Shown here: positions 1 through 5,498 of the stretch, piece by piece
Layout of the letters: each line of letters starts with the position of its first letter
How positions within the stretch are numbered: position 1 is the stretch's first letter
Assembly: GCA_016844545.1 (NCBI GenBank)
Contig: JAENJC010000055.1
Location: 1 to 7,506, forward strand
Source of the DNA: Deltaproteobacteria bacterium
Lineage (GTDB): Bacteria > Desulfobacterota > JAENJC01
Reading direction: 5' to 3'
Length of the DNA stretch: 7,506 bases
The notes under the pieces: model-generated
Databases searched by the model: none
What the model was told of the DNA's origin: nothing
The model's input: only the letters and a program-made list of their open reading frames with translations
Position numbers and translations under genes: made by a program

Positions 1-722
1 ATCTGTATGATACCGCGGCCGGTCATGTAGGCCTGCACAATTCCTTCTTTCCCGTGGATAAAACCAGCCGTAGGAAAGTCGGGGCCCGGGATATGGGCCA
101 TCAGTTCGTGTATGGTTATATCTGGATTGTTTATCAGGTCTATCGTTCCGTCAATAATCTCTTTCAGGTTGTGTGGCGGGATATTAGTAGCCATTCCCAC
201 TGCAATCCCGCCTGAACCATTGACAAGGAGGTTCGGATATTTTGCAGGCAGGACGAGGGGCTCCACCAGGGAGTCATCGTAGTTTGGTCCGAAGTCGACG
301 GTTTCCTTGTCTATATCCTCAAGGAGCTCCTCTGCAAGCCTTGACATCCTTATCTCTGTATAACGCATGGCAGCAGCTGAATCCCCGTCCACTGAACCAA
401 AGTTTCCCTGCCCGTCGACAAGTGGATAGCGCATGGAAAAGTCCTGTGCCATCCTGACTATGGAGTCGTATACAGCCACATCTCCGTGGGGATGGTATTT
501 ACCTATGACGTCTCCGACGATACGGGCCGACTTCTTGTAAGGCTTATCGTGGGTGTTACTGAGCTCGTTCATGGCGAAGAGTATGCGTCTGTGGACAGGC
601 TTGAGGCCGTCCCTCACATCCGGGAGCGCCCTCCCAACGATAACGCTCATGGCATAATCGAGATAAGACCTCCGCATCTCATCTTCTATGTTTATTGTTG
701 TAACATGCTGGTTTTCTTGCAT
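1..722 (-). CDS. gyrA: DNA gyrase subunit A, N-terminal part (cut by window edge)
   Basis: Encodes the breakage-reunion subunit of DNA gyrase, which pairs with GyrB to introduce negative supercoils. About 240 codons are visible, with the reading frame open through the left edge; full-length GyrA is usually 800-900 residues. The family signature is clear: RSYLDYAMSVIVGRALPDVR at residues 18-37, GLKPVHRRIL at 39-48, the quinolone-determining stretch GKYHPHGDVAVYD at 74-86, and QGNFGSVDGDSAAAMRYTEI with the catalytic tyrosine at residue 121 (E. coli Tyr122). The ATG at 722 is preceded by AGGGAG five bases upstream; an earlier ATG at 742 is out of frame. Residue 82, equivalent to E. coli Ser83, is valine rather than Ser/Thr/Ala, while the Asp equivalent to Asp87 is kept (residue 86). 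A parC/topoisomerase IV A subunit is the main alternative, but the N-terminus and motifs fit gyrA better. The gene stands divergent to the kinase gene with a 120-130 bp shared control region. Confidence 0.95.
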   Translation of the reverse strand, partial: MQENQHVTTINIEDEMRRSYLDYAMSVIVGRALPDVRDGLKPVHRRILFAMNELSNTHDKPYKKSARIVGDVIGKYHPHGDVAVYDSIVRMAQDFSMRYPLVDGQGNFGSVDGDSAAAMRYTEIRMSRLAEELLEDIDKETVDFGPNYDDSLVEPLVLPAKYPNLLVNGSGGIAVGMATNIPPHNLKEIIDGTIDLINNPDITIHELMAHIPGPDFPTAGFIHGKEGIVQAYMTGRGIIQ

Positions 723-757
723 TTTGCTCCCTTTTGGCTCATTTTTTAGAAGCATAG

Positions 758-786
758 ATTTTAGTTGTTTTGTTGTCAAATGTCAA
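758..786 (-). promoter_or_regulatory. gyrA sigma70-type promoter
   Basis: On the minus strand a perfect -35 box TTGACA (786-781) is followed after exactly 17 bases by TAAAAT (763-758), a five-of-six match to the -10 consensus. The implied start of transcription near 751 gives a leader of about 30 nt before the gyrA ATG at 722. A second TTGACA lies inside the spacer (779-774). Seen directly in sequence; activity is inferred. Confidence 0.75.
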
Positions 787-855
787 CGGAAAATACTTGA
801 CAAAAGGCTGTTTTTGTAGGAGTTTAGATAGCTTACACCAACCATGGAGATGCCA

Positions 856-2001
856 ATGTCTAAAGAGATCGTTCCCTTAAGCCCTGATGACAAAAAACTC
901 CTTATTGAGATAGCCGCAACAATGGCCCGGTACGAGGAGGAGATTGCCCAGAAGTGGGACGACCTCTTTGTCAAGTCGAGAAACGGTTTAAAGGAATCCG
1001 ACAGGGCCATAAAGGATTTTAAGGAGGCTGTATGGCTTCTGCTGACATCCCTTTCTGACGGAGACTTCGATGCCTATTTCAATAGGATAGATGAAAAGGG
1101 GGCCGACTTTGCCAAAACCAAGGAGCAGTACGAGAACCTGATACTGTCATTTCATCTCTTTGAGGAAGCCACTTTCCCATACCTCCAAAGCTCCTTCGCT
1201 GGAAGAATGAAGATAGTGCTTACCACCCTTGATCATATGTATCACAATGTTATTGCCATACTGGCTAGGGCTTACTTCAGAGGGATGGAAAAGGAAAGAG
1301 AGATGTTCATAAATATCCTTGCCCACGACCTCAAAAACCCTCTGACAGTTATCATAGGCTCCTCTGGATTAATGATTGAGAGAAGCCGCGCAGGAACCCT
1401 CTCTAAGGATAAGGAGGACGTCTTCCTCAACATGATCATGAGTAGCGGCAAGAAGATGCTTAAGCTAATTGACAGCGCCCTGTACTATGGAAAGCTGAAG
1501 AGCGGCAAATTCAGTTTAACCATTTCAGAGTTCGATGTTGCCAATGCCGCCAGGGAAGCTGCGTCATATCTTTTAACTGAGGCTAAAAAGACCTCTATTT
1601 CCATCTTTATCAACGGTCATGAGTTAGTAGAAGAGATGGAAGAACTGACCCCTGTAATAATTATGGGGGACACGGATCTGATTCACAGGGCTGTAGGTAA
1701 CTACATCTCCAATGCAGTCAAGTATGCACAGTCCCGTGTGGAAGTTACAATACAGAACAGGGATGAAGATGCCCTCATATCAGTAGGGGATGACGGCCCC
1801 GGGATACCCGGAAATGAGATCAATAATATTTTTCAAGACTACTACATGGTCCAAGGAGGGAAACCTGGAACAGGCCTTGGGTTGCCGAGTGTCAGGATGG
1901 TTGCAAATCTGCACAGCGGGAAGGCATGGGCGGAATCTGAAGAGGGAAAGGGAAGCACATTCTACCTCCGACTCCCCAAGAGACAGGAGACAGAGCATTA
2001 A
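856..2001 (+). CDS. Soluble orphan sensor histidine kinase
   Basis: A cytoplasmic two-component sensor kinase of about 381 residues with no membrane segment. The C-terminal half has all kinase boxes: H-box LAHDLKNPLT with the phosphoacceptor His157, N-box with Asn286 (NYISNAVKYA), G1 box DDGPGIP at 312-318, an F-box around NIFQDYYM, and G2 box GTGLGL at 338-343. The N-terminal ~150 residues are helical and charged and resemble the RsbRD N-terminal type domain found on stressosome proteins and some kinases; this assignment is from memory of the family and is tentative. I placed the start at the ATG of 856 because GGAG (846-849) lies six bases before it; the longer reading from ATG 844 has only a TAGGAG 22 bases away. 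No response regulator adjoins it. Its TAA touches the uppP ATG, so the two are co-transcribed and probably translationally coupled. The signal sensed is unknown. Confidence 0.9.
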   Translation: MSKEIVPLSPDDKKLLIEIAATMARYEEEIAQKWDDLFVKSRNGLKESDRAIKDFKEAVWLLLTSLSDGDFDAYFNRIDEKGADFAKTKEQYENLILSFHLFEEATFPYLQSSFAGRMKIVLTTLDHMYHNVIAILARAYFRGMEKEREMFINILAHDLKNPLTVIIGSSGLMIERSRAGTLSKDKEDVFLNMIMSSGKKMLKLIDSALYYGKLKSGKFSLTISEFDVANAAREAASYLLTEAKKTSISIFINGHELVEEMEELTPVIIMGDTDLIHRAVGNYISNAVKYAQSRVEVTIQNRDEDALISVGDDGPGIPGNEINNIFQDYYMVQGGKPGTGLGLPSVRMVANLHSGKAWAESEEGKGSTFYLRLPKRQETEH

Positions 2002-2817
2002 ATGGATCTGCTTCTTCTTTTTAAGGGATTGCTTCTTGGTATAGTCGAGGGAGTCACTGAGTTTATTCCTGTCTCTTCAACAGGCCATCTTATCCTCGCC
2101 GGTGACCTTCTAGGATTTAACGACGAGAGGGCCAAGGCGTTTGAGATATTTATCCAGTTAGGGGCTATCCTGTCTGTACTCTGGATTTATCGTGTAAGAC
2201 TGTTGGGCACCGTTCGGGAGATCCCAAGGCGTGCCAATGCCCGCAGATTTGCCATAAATATCGTAGCCGCCTTTCTTCCGGCAGCCGTCATAGGACTAAT
2301 AACACACAAGGCAATCAAGGCATACCTCTTTAACCCTGTTACGGTTGCTATGGCCCTTATCGTCGGAGGGATAGCAATACTCCTGATAGAGAGGATGGAC
2401 CATCGCAATCACGTAAACAGCGCGGACGATATAACTCTTAAACAGGCCATAGGGATAGGCTTGGCCCAATGCCTCGCCCTGTTCCCGGGAGTATCTCGCT
2501 CAGGGGCCACAATAATGGGTGGGCTGGTCATAGGTCTGGAGAGAAAGGTTGCAGCCGAATTCTCTTTCTTCCTTGCAATCCCCACAATGTTCGCCGCAAC
2601 CGGTTACGACCTTCTCAAGAACAGAGGCGCCCTCGCTGCATCGGACATTCCGCTCTTTGCCGTAGGCTTTGTTACAGCCTTCATCTCCGCATTGATTGTA
2701 ATAAAGGCCTTTCTAAGGTATGTTTCGGGGCACGACTTTGCGAACTTTGCTTACTACAGGATCATCTTTGGCTTGATGGTGCTGGCGTTTTACTGGCAAA
2801 ACGGCTGGAGATTTTGA
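2002..2817 (+). CDS. uppP: Undecaprenyl-diphosphate phosphatase UppP (BacA)
   Basis: Integral membrane phosphatase that converts undecaprenyl diphosphate to the monophosphate, recycling the lipid carrier for peptidoglycan and other envelope polymers; overproduction gives bacitracin resistance in other bacteria. The 271-residue length is usual for the BacA/UppP family. The first signature EGVTEFIPVSSTGH covers residues 16-29, with Glu16, Glu20 and His29 matching the catalytic Glu/His residues known in E. coli. The second signature PGVSRSGAT (162-170) supplies Arg166, matching the essential arginine. Several hydrophobic helices follow the usual pattern, ending in a Trp-rich tail. The ATG at 2002 follows the kinase stop codon without a single spacer base; the nearest ribosome-binding sequence, AGGAG at 1985-1989, is 12 bases away, which suggests that translation depends on ribosomes finishing the kinase gene. 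Confidence 0.96.
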   Translation: MDLLLLFKGLLLGIVEGVTEFIPVSSTGHLILAGDLLGFNDERAKAFEIFIQLGAILSVLWIYRVRLLGTVREIPRRANARRFAINIVAAFLPAAVIGLITHKAIKAYLFNPVTVAMALIVGGIAILLIERMDHRNHVNSADDITLKQAIGIGLAQCLALFPGVSRSGATIMGGLVIGLERKVAAEFSFFLAIPTMFAATGYDLLKNRGALAASDIPLFAVGFVTAFISALIVIKAFLRYVSGHDFANFAYYRIIFGLMVLAFYWQNGWRF

Positions 2818-2820
2818 AAT

Positions 2821-2864
2821 AAGGATTAAAGGGGTAAACTTGACCCTCTAATCCTTTAATCCTT
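2821..2864 (+). terminator. Hairpin between convergent uppP and DUF1858 genes
   Basis: A perfect 12-bp inverted repeat, AAGGATTAAAGG (2821-2832) and CCTTTAATCCTT (2853-2864), with a 20-base loop. A competing, tighter fold pairs AAGGATTAAAGGG (2821-2833) with CCCTCTAATCCTT (2844-2856) through 12 pairs and one mismatch. The two right arms exist because AATCCTTT is tandemly duplicated (2850-2865). The plus-strand side is followed by a pyrimidine-rich stretch (CCTTTCCCTTTTAT), which suits termination of the kinase-uppP transcript. On the minus strand the trailing U-tract is weak, so bidirectional action is only possible. Confidence 0.6.
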
Positions 2865-2870
2865 TCCCTT

Positions 2871-3089
2871 TTATACGACATCCTTCTTTGCCGCCTCTAC
2901 AAGCTCAGACACAAACATCTTCTCATCCGTACCGTGCATTGAGCAGGCGAGAGATATCGGCTCAGTGCCAAAGGCCGGGCATGTAAAGCAGCTTGCCCCA
3001 AAGTGCTTTGAGAATACCTCCTTGGTTGTAGGCCACTTTGTGGTAACCTCACCTGTGGTCATTGCAGGTGTAATATTCAATTCTTCCAT
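2871..3089 (-). CDS. DUF1858 small redox-disulfide protein
   Basis: A 72-residue cytoplasmic protein of the DUF1858 family, also called the hybrid-cluster-protein-associated redox disulfide domain. Typical features are the opening ITPAMTTGEV (6-15), a lysine/proline run KWPTTKEVFSKHFGA leading into CFTC (Cys34, Cys37), and the closing pattern SLACSMHG with Cys49, followed by an amphipathic helix. The family is common in anaerobes and often sits beside hydrid cluster proteins or nitrogen-stress genes; its biochemical role is not established. The start is supported by an ideal AGGAGG five bases before the ATG. It is convergent with uppP and lies 256 bp downstream of actF on the same strand, so it could be reached by read-through, but a good -10 box and palindromic site upstream suggest its own promoter. 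Confidence 0.88.
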   Translation of the reverse strand: MEELNITPAMTTGEVTTKWPTTKEVFSKHFGASCFTCPAFGTEPISLACSMHGTDEKMFVSELVEAAKKDVV

Positions 3090-3125
3090 ATTGTCCTCCT
3101 TTTTTTCGAATCAGGCTTTTATGAC

Positions 3126-3131
3126 ATAATA
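3126..3131 (-). promoter_or_regulatory. Candidate -10 box for the DUF1858 gene
   Basis: On the minus strand this reads TATTAT, a five-of-six match to TATAAT, about 37 bases before the start codon. No TTGACA-like -35 box sits 16-18 bases upstream, which is what an activator-dependent promoter would look like. TAGAAT (3138-3133) is an alternative -10 box. Confidence 0.4.
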
Positions 3132-3152
3132 TATTCTAAACCTTGTTTTTGG

Positions 3153-3168
3153 TATGATTTAACTCATA
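3153..3168 (-). promoter_or_regulatory. CRP/FNR-like palindromic site upstream of the DUF1858 gene
   Basis: The sequence TATGA-TTTAAC-TCATA is a perfect 5-bp inverted repeat with a 6-bp spacer and contains the TGA-N6-TCA core of CRP/FNR-family operators. Its centre (3160.5) lies about 41.5 bases upstream of the start predicted from the TATTAT box, the classical position for class II activation. Regulator identity is unknown; HcpR- or FNR-type proteins are possible by analogy with related genes. A chance 10-bp palindrome cannot be excluded. Confidence 0.35.
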
Positions 3169-3244
3169 AAGGAAGAGGACTTGGTCCACCTGGAATTTTT
3201 TATGCTTCCTAAATGTTGCCAAAGTCGTGAAAACTCTTTTTTCC

Positions 3245-3315
3245 ACCGCAGAGGCACAGAGAAAAGATAAATAATTTCAGTGTCGTTAACTCAGCGTCTC
3301 CGCGTCTCTGCGGTT
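3245..3315. repeat. Imperfect long palindrome of the CCGCAGAGGC/CTCTGCGG type
   Basis: Left arm ACCGCAGAGGCACAGAGA (3245-3262) and right arm TCTCCGCGTCTCTGCGGT (3297-3314) are complementary at 15 of 18 positions. They enclose an AT-rich core of 34 bases that has no coding sense. The motif resembles non-coding palindromic elements that recur many times in various environmental bacterial genomes, so it may be a dispersed repeat rather than a local signal; only one copy occurs here. It lies between actF and the DUF1858 gene, 31 bases past the actF stop, and could fold as an RNA hairpin ending the act transcript. On the plus strand the right arm is followed by T-rich sequence. Confidence 0.6.
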
Positions 3316-3345
3316 AAGTTTTACTTTTTACGAATGGATCAATGT

Positions 3346-4482
3346 TCAATAATCGCTTCTAAAAGAGGTCACTCTCTTGATGTTTGGGTAAAGTCTGAAG
3401 AAGAGTATGATAGAGAGAAGTGTTGAAGACAGGCCTGCGAGGATCAGCGAAATCCCAGTCCATGTTGCGAAGAGCGGAGCTCCGCCGTCTGTAAATACGG
3501 GGATTATCATGAGGTAGCGGTTGATCCATATCCCCAGGCAGATTATAAGCGCAACTGTTGCCAGCGCGGGGACGGATAGCTTTATGCTCCTGTAGATGAG
3601 TGCGAAGAAGGGGATTATGAAGGCCGCCAGGATCATGATTACAAACATAGAGGTATAATTCCCCTTCATGATTTTAAATAACGGTTCAGTAATGTTAGGC
3701 AGGTCGCTGTACCAGACAACTATATGCTGTGACCAGAACATATAGACCCAGAGGAGCGCAAAGCTGAGCAGCAATTTGCCGAACTGGTCGAGGTGCTCTT
3801 TGTCTATGACCTTCCCCTGCTCTTTATACATGAAGTAGAGTGATATAAGGTATAGGAATGCAGAACCTGCAAACAGGTTCCCTACCCACCAGTAGGCAGG
3901 AAATATGGTGCTTTCCCAGTGAGGGATTATCATCATTCCAAAGTCCCATGCAATCTCGGTATTGGCTATTACATAGAATACCATCACAAAGCCCGACATT
4001 ACGTTCAGCTTCTTATCAAGAGTGTCCGATACTGGCGTCTCGTTTTCCTCAATGCGACCTGCGCGGAAGTAGATGAAGCTCATTCCGTAAAAGAGGCCCA
4101 TGGCGACCAGGTTCCTGAAGAGGAAGGGCCCCTTACCAAGCCACGGGCTCAGGTGGTGTCCGCCCTTGTCCACGTGTGGGGATGCCCAGTAAAATAGGTG
4201 GTCAACCCCTCCGAAATATATGATCAGGAGGGTAATAAGCGCAACAGGGATGAAAGAGAGCGTGAGAACCTCGCCGAGCCTTGAAAAATGCCGACCCCAT
4301 GATGACTTTGACATCCTCATGATGGCTGCAAACAGGATCCCGGTCTGGGTGAGCCCGAGGAAGAAGATATAGGTGACTGAAAGCATGGCCCAGAGGGTGG
4401 TCGTTTCGGCAGTGTTAATAACGGAGTAGGCGAACGATATCGTCCCGTTTAAAAACAAGATTAGCAATATCCAGAAAAGCAT
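3346..4482 (-). CDS. actF: Alternative complex III membrane subunit ActF (NrfD-like)
   Basis: A polytopic inner-membrane protein of 378 residues, homologous to ActC and to the NrfD/PsrC family, and the last gene of the act operon. About ten hydrophobic helices can be read, the first at residues 3-22 directly after the start. The paralogue-shared landmark AWDFG...P...STIFPAYW begins at 178. Where ActC has histidines in helix 2 (ISHSG) and before the WDF motif (SVHSIVSWDF), ActF has Gln46 and Asn174, in line with ActF lacking a quinone site and serving a structural or proton-pathway role; the functional reading is inference. The ATG at 4482 has GGGAG three bases upstream, a rather short spacing, and lies 18 bases after the actE stop. 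A generic NrfD subunit of another complex is the alternative, but DUF3341 and cytochrome neighbours argue for ActF. Confidence 0.88.
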   Translation of the reverse strand: MLFWILLILFLNGTISFAYSVINTAETTTLWAMLSVTYIFFLGLTQTGILFAAIMRMSKSSWGRHFSRLGEVLTLSFIPVALITLLIIYFGGVDHLFYWASPHVDKGGHHLSPWLGKGPFLFRNLVAMGLFYGMSFIYFRAGRIEENETPVSDTLDKKLNVMSGFVMVFYVIANTEIAWDFGMMIIPHWESTIFPAYWWVGNLFAGSAFLYLISLYFMYKEQGKVIDKEHLDQFGKLLLSFALLWVYMFWSQHIVVWYSDLPNITEPLFKIMKGNYTSMFVIMILAAFIIPFFALIYRSIKLSVPALATVALIICLGIWINRYLMIIPVFTDGGAPLFATWTGISLILAGLSSTLLSIILFFRLYPNIKRVTSFRSDY

Positions 4483-4500
4483 AGACTCCCTGTCTGTCCT

Positions 4501-5022
4501 TTATTTTTTAAGGCTTAAAACGTGCTTTATATAGTTCACAATATTCCATGTGTCATCAGGCAAGATGGCATCTCCCTGCATAGGCATAACAGCCAAACCA
4601 CCGTTTGTAATTGTATAGTAGATATCTCCGTCTGGTTTGGTCTGAACGTAATCGCTGGTTAAATCAGCTGGAGGAACAAACTTCTGTCCAACTATTCCAT
4701 CCCCCACTCCAGTTTCTCCATGGCAGGTTGCACAGTAGACATCGAAAAGAAACTTGCCACGCTCTATGCTTTTAGGTGTCGGTGGGGCGATATTCTTAAG
4801 CCTAGAGGCTTCATCCCTGTTCTTCAGGGGAATCCTCCCCTTTGTAGAAACAGTCTCCTCAGGGAAGGGCAAGGCCGCTTCTTTCTGCGCCTTGTGCGAC
4901 GGCTGTGTGAACATATCCCACGACCACGGCATGGCAGGCGCAGCCACTGGAATCAGGGCAGTCAAAAGAGTCAGGAGATATATCTTTCTACTTCTTTTCA
5001 ATCCTTTTAACCTCGTTGGCAC
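4501..5022 (-). CDS. actE: Alternative complex III mono-haem cytochrome c ActE
   Basis: An exported c-type cytochrome of up to 173 residues that would take electrons within or from ACIII on the periplasmic side. The N-terminus has a basic segment (KGLKRSRK), a hydrophobic core (YLLTLLTALIPV) and an AAPA-type signal peptidase I site near residue 30. One haem site CATCH (97-101) is followed by GETGVGDG, and Met146 in GGLAVMPMQG is the likely sixth ligand; PDDTWNIVNYI is the usual C-terminal helix of the fold. No lipobox cysteine is present. The chosen GTG start overlaps actD by 35 nt and has only a weak AGAG upstream. A TTG at 5001, preceded by GAGG, would give a cleaner signal peptide (MKRSRKIYLL) and a 14-nt overlap, so the true start is uncertain. 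Confidence 0.9.
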   Translation of the reverse strand: MPTRLKGLKRSRKIYLLTLLTALIPVAAPAMPWSWDMFTQPSHKAQKEAALPFPEETVSTKGRIPLKNRDEASRLKNIAPPTPKSIERGKFLFDVYCATCHGETGVGDGIVGQKFVPPADLTSDYVQTKPDGDIYYTITNGGLAVMPMQGDAILPDDTWNIVNYIKHVLSLKK

Positions 5023-5497
5023 CGTATTCTCTCATGACCTTTTCAATATCGCCAAACTTATCTTCTCTAACACCATCAACAAGAAGCCCGAAGGAGTCAA
5101 TCGCAACCTCAGGGTCGTAAAACTTCTCTTTAAAGGACGGCAACTTCGCAAAGACAAGGAAACCTGCCAGGGTAAAGAAGACTCCGAACAGTATCGCCGT
5201 CTCATAAGAAATAAGAAGAGTGGGGGTTACGGGAAAGATGGCCCTCCCTCCTCTCGGAAGGACGTACATGACTGCAGTGCCCAACGTGAGAACTATTCCA
5301 AATATAAACCCGACAACCGCGCCTATGAAGGCGAGGTACTTGATGTAGTTCTTTCTCTCGCCCAAGGCGTGGTCGATCTCATGTCCCAGAGGTATGGGAG
5401 AGAATATCGTGATGCTGTAGCCGGAGCCCTTGAGCTTCTTGGCGGCCTCAAGCAGCGTATCAACGTACGTAAATAGTCCCAATATCCCTTTTTCCAT
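4988..5497 (-). CDS. actD: Alternative complex III subunit ActD (DUF3341)
   Basis: A 169-residue membrane protein of the DUF3341 family, a subunit diagnostic of ACIII. The N-terminal soluble part begins GILGLFTYVDTLLEAAKKLK and continues through SGYSITIFSPIP and a GHEIDHALGE stretch, all typical of the family. Two membrane helices follow, at about residues 53-77 (FIGAVVGFIFGIVLTLGTAV) and 95-115 (ILFGVFFTLAGFLVFAKL), with a C-terminal cytoplasmic-type tail. In known ACIII structures ActD packs against the NrfD-like subunits and carries no cofactor. The ATG at 5497 lies one base after the actC stop; AAGGAT about 12 bases upstream is a weak ribosome site, so coupling to actC is likely. Confidence 0.92.
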   Translation of the reverse strand: MEKGILGLFTYVDTLLEAAKKLKGSGYSITIFSPIPLGHEIDHALGERKNYIKYLAFIGAVVGFIFGIVLTLGTAVMYVLPRGGRAIFPVTPTLLISYETAILFGVFFTLAGFLVFAKLPSFKEKFYDPEVAIDSFGLLVDGVREDKFGDIEKVMREYGANEVKRIEKK

Positions 5498-5498
5498 A

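Noticed and set aside
242..749. Two plus-strand open frames over gyrA
   Set aside because: Both are antisense to strongly conserved gyrA codons and have no plausible protein features.
803..830. Kinase promoter using TTGACA 797-802 and TAGATA 825-830
   Set aside because: The spacer would be 22 bases and the -10 match is only about three of six; no better -10 at 16-18 bases.
3203..3271. Tiny plus-strand ORF of 22 codons running into the palindrome
   Set aside because: No ribosome site, and the translated palindrome arm (HRRGTEK) is a common spurious product of this repeat type.
4754..5476. 240-aa open frame on the plus strand
   Set aside because: It lies antisense over actE and actD, has low-complexity basic composition and no recognisable motif; a shadow of the real genes.
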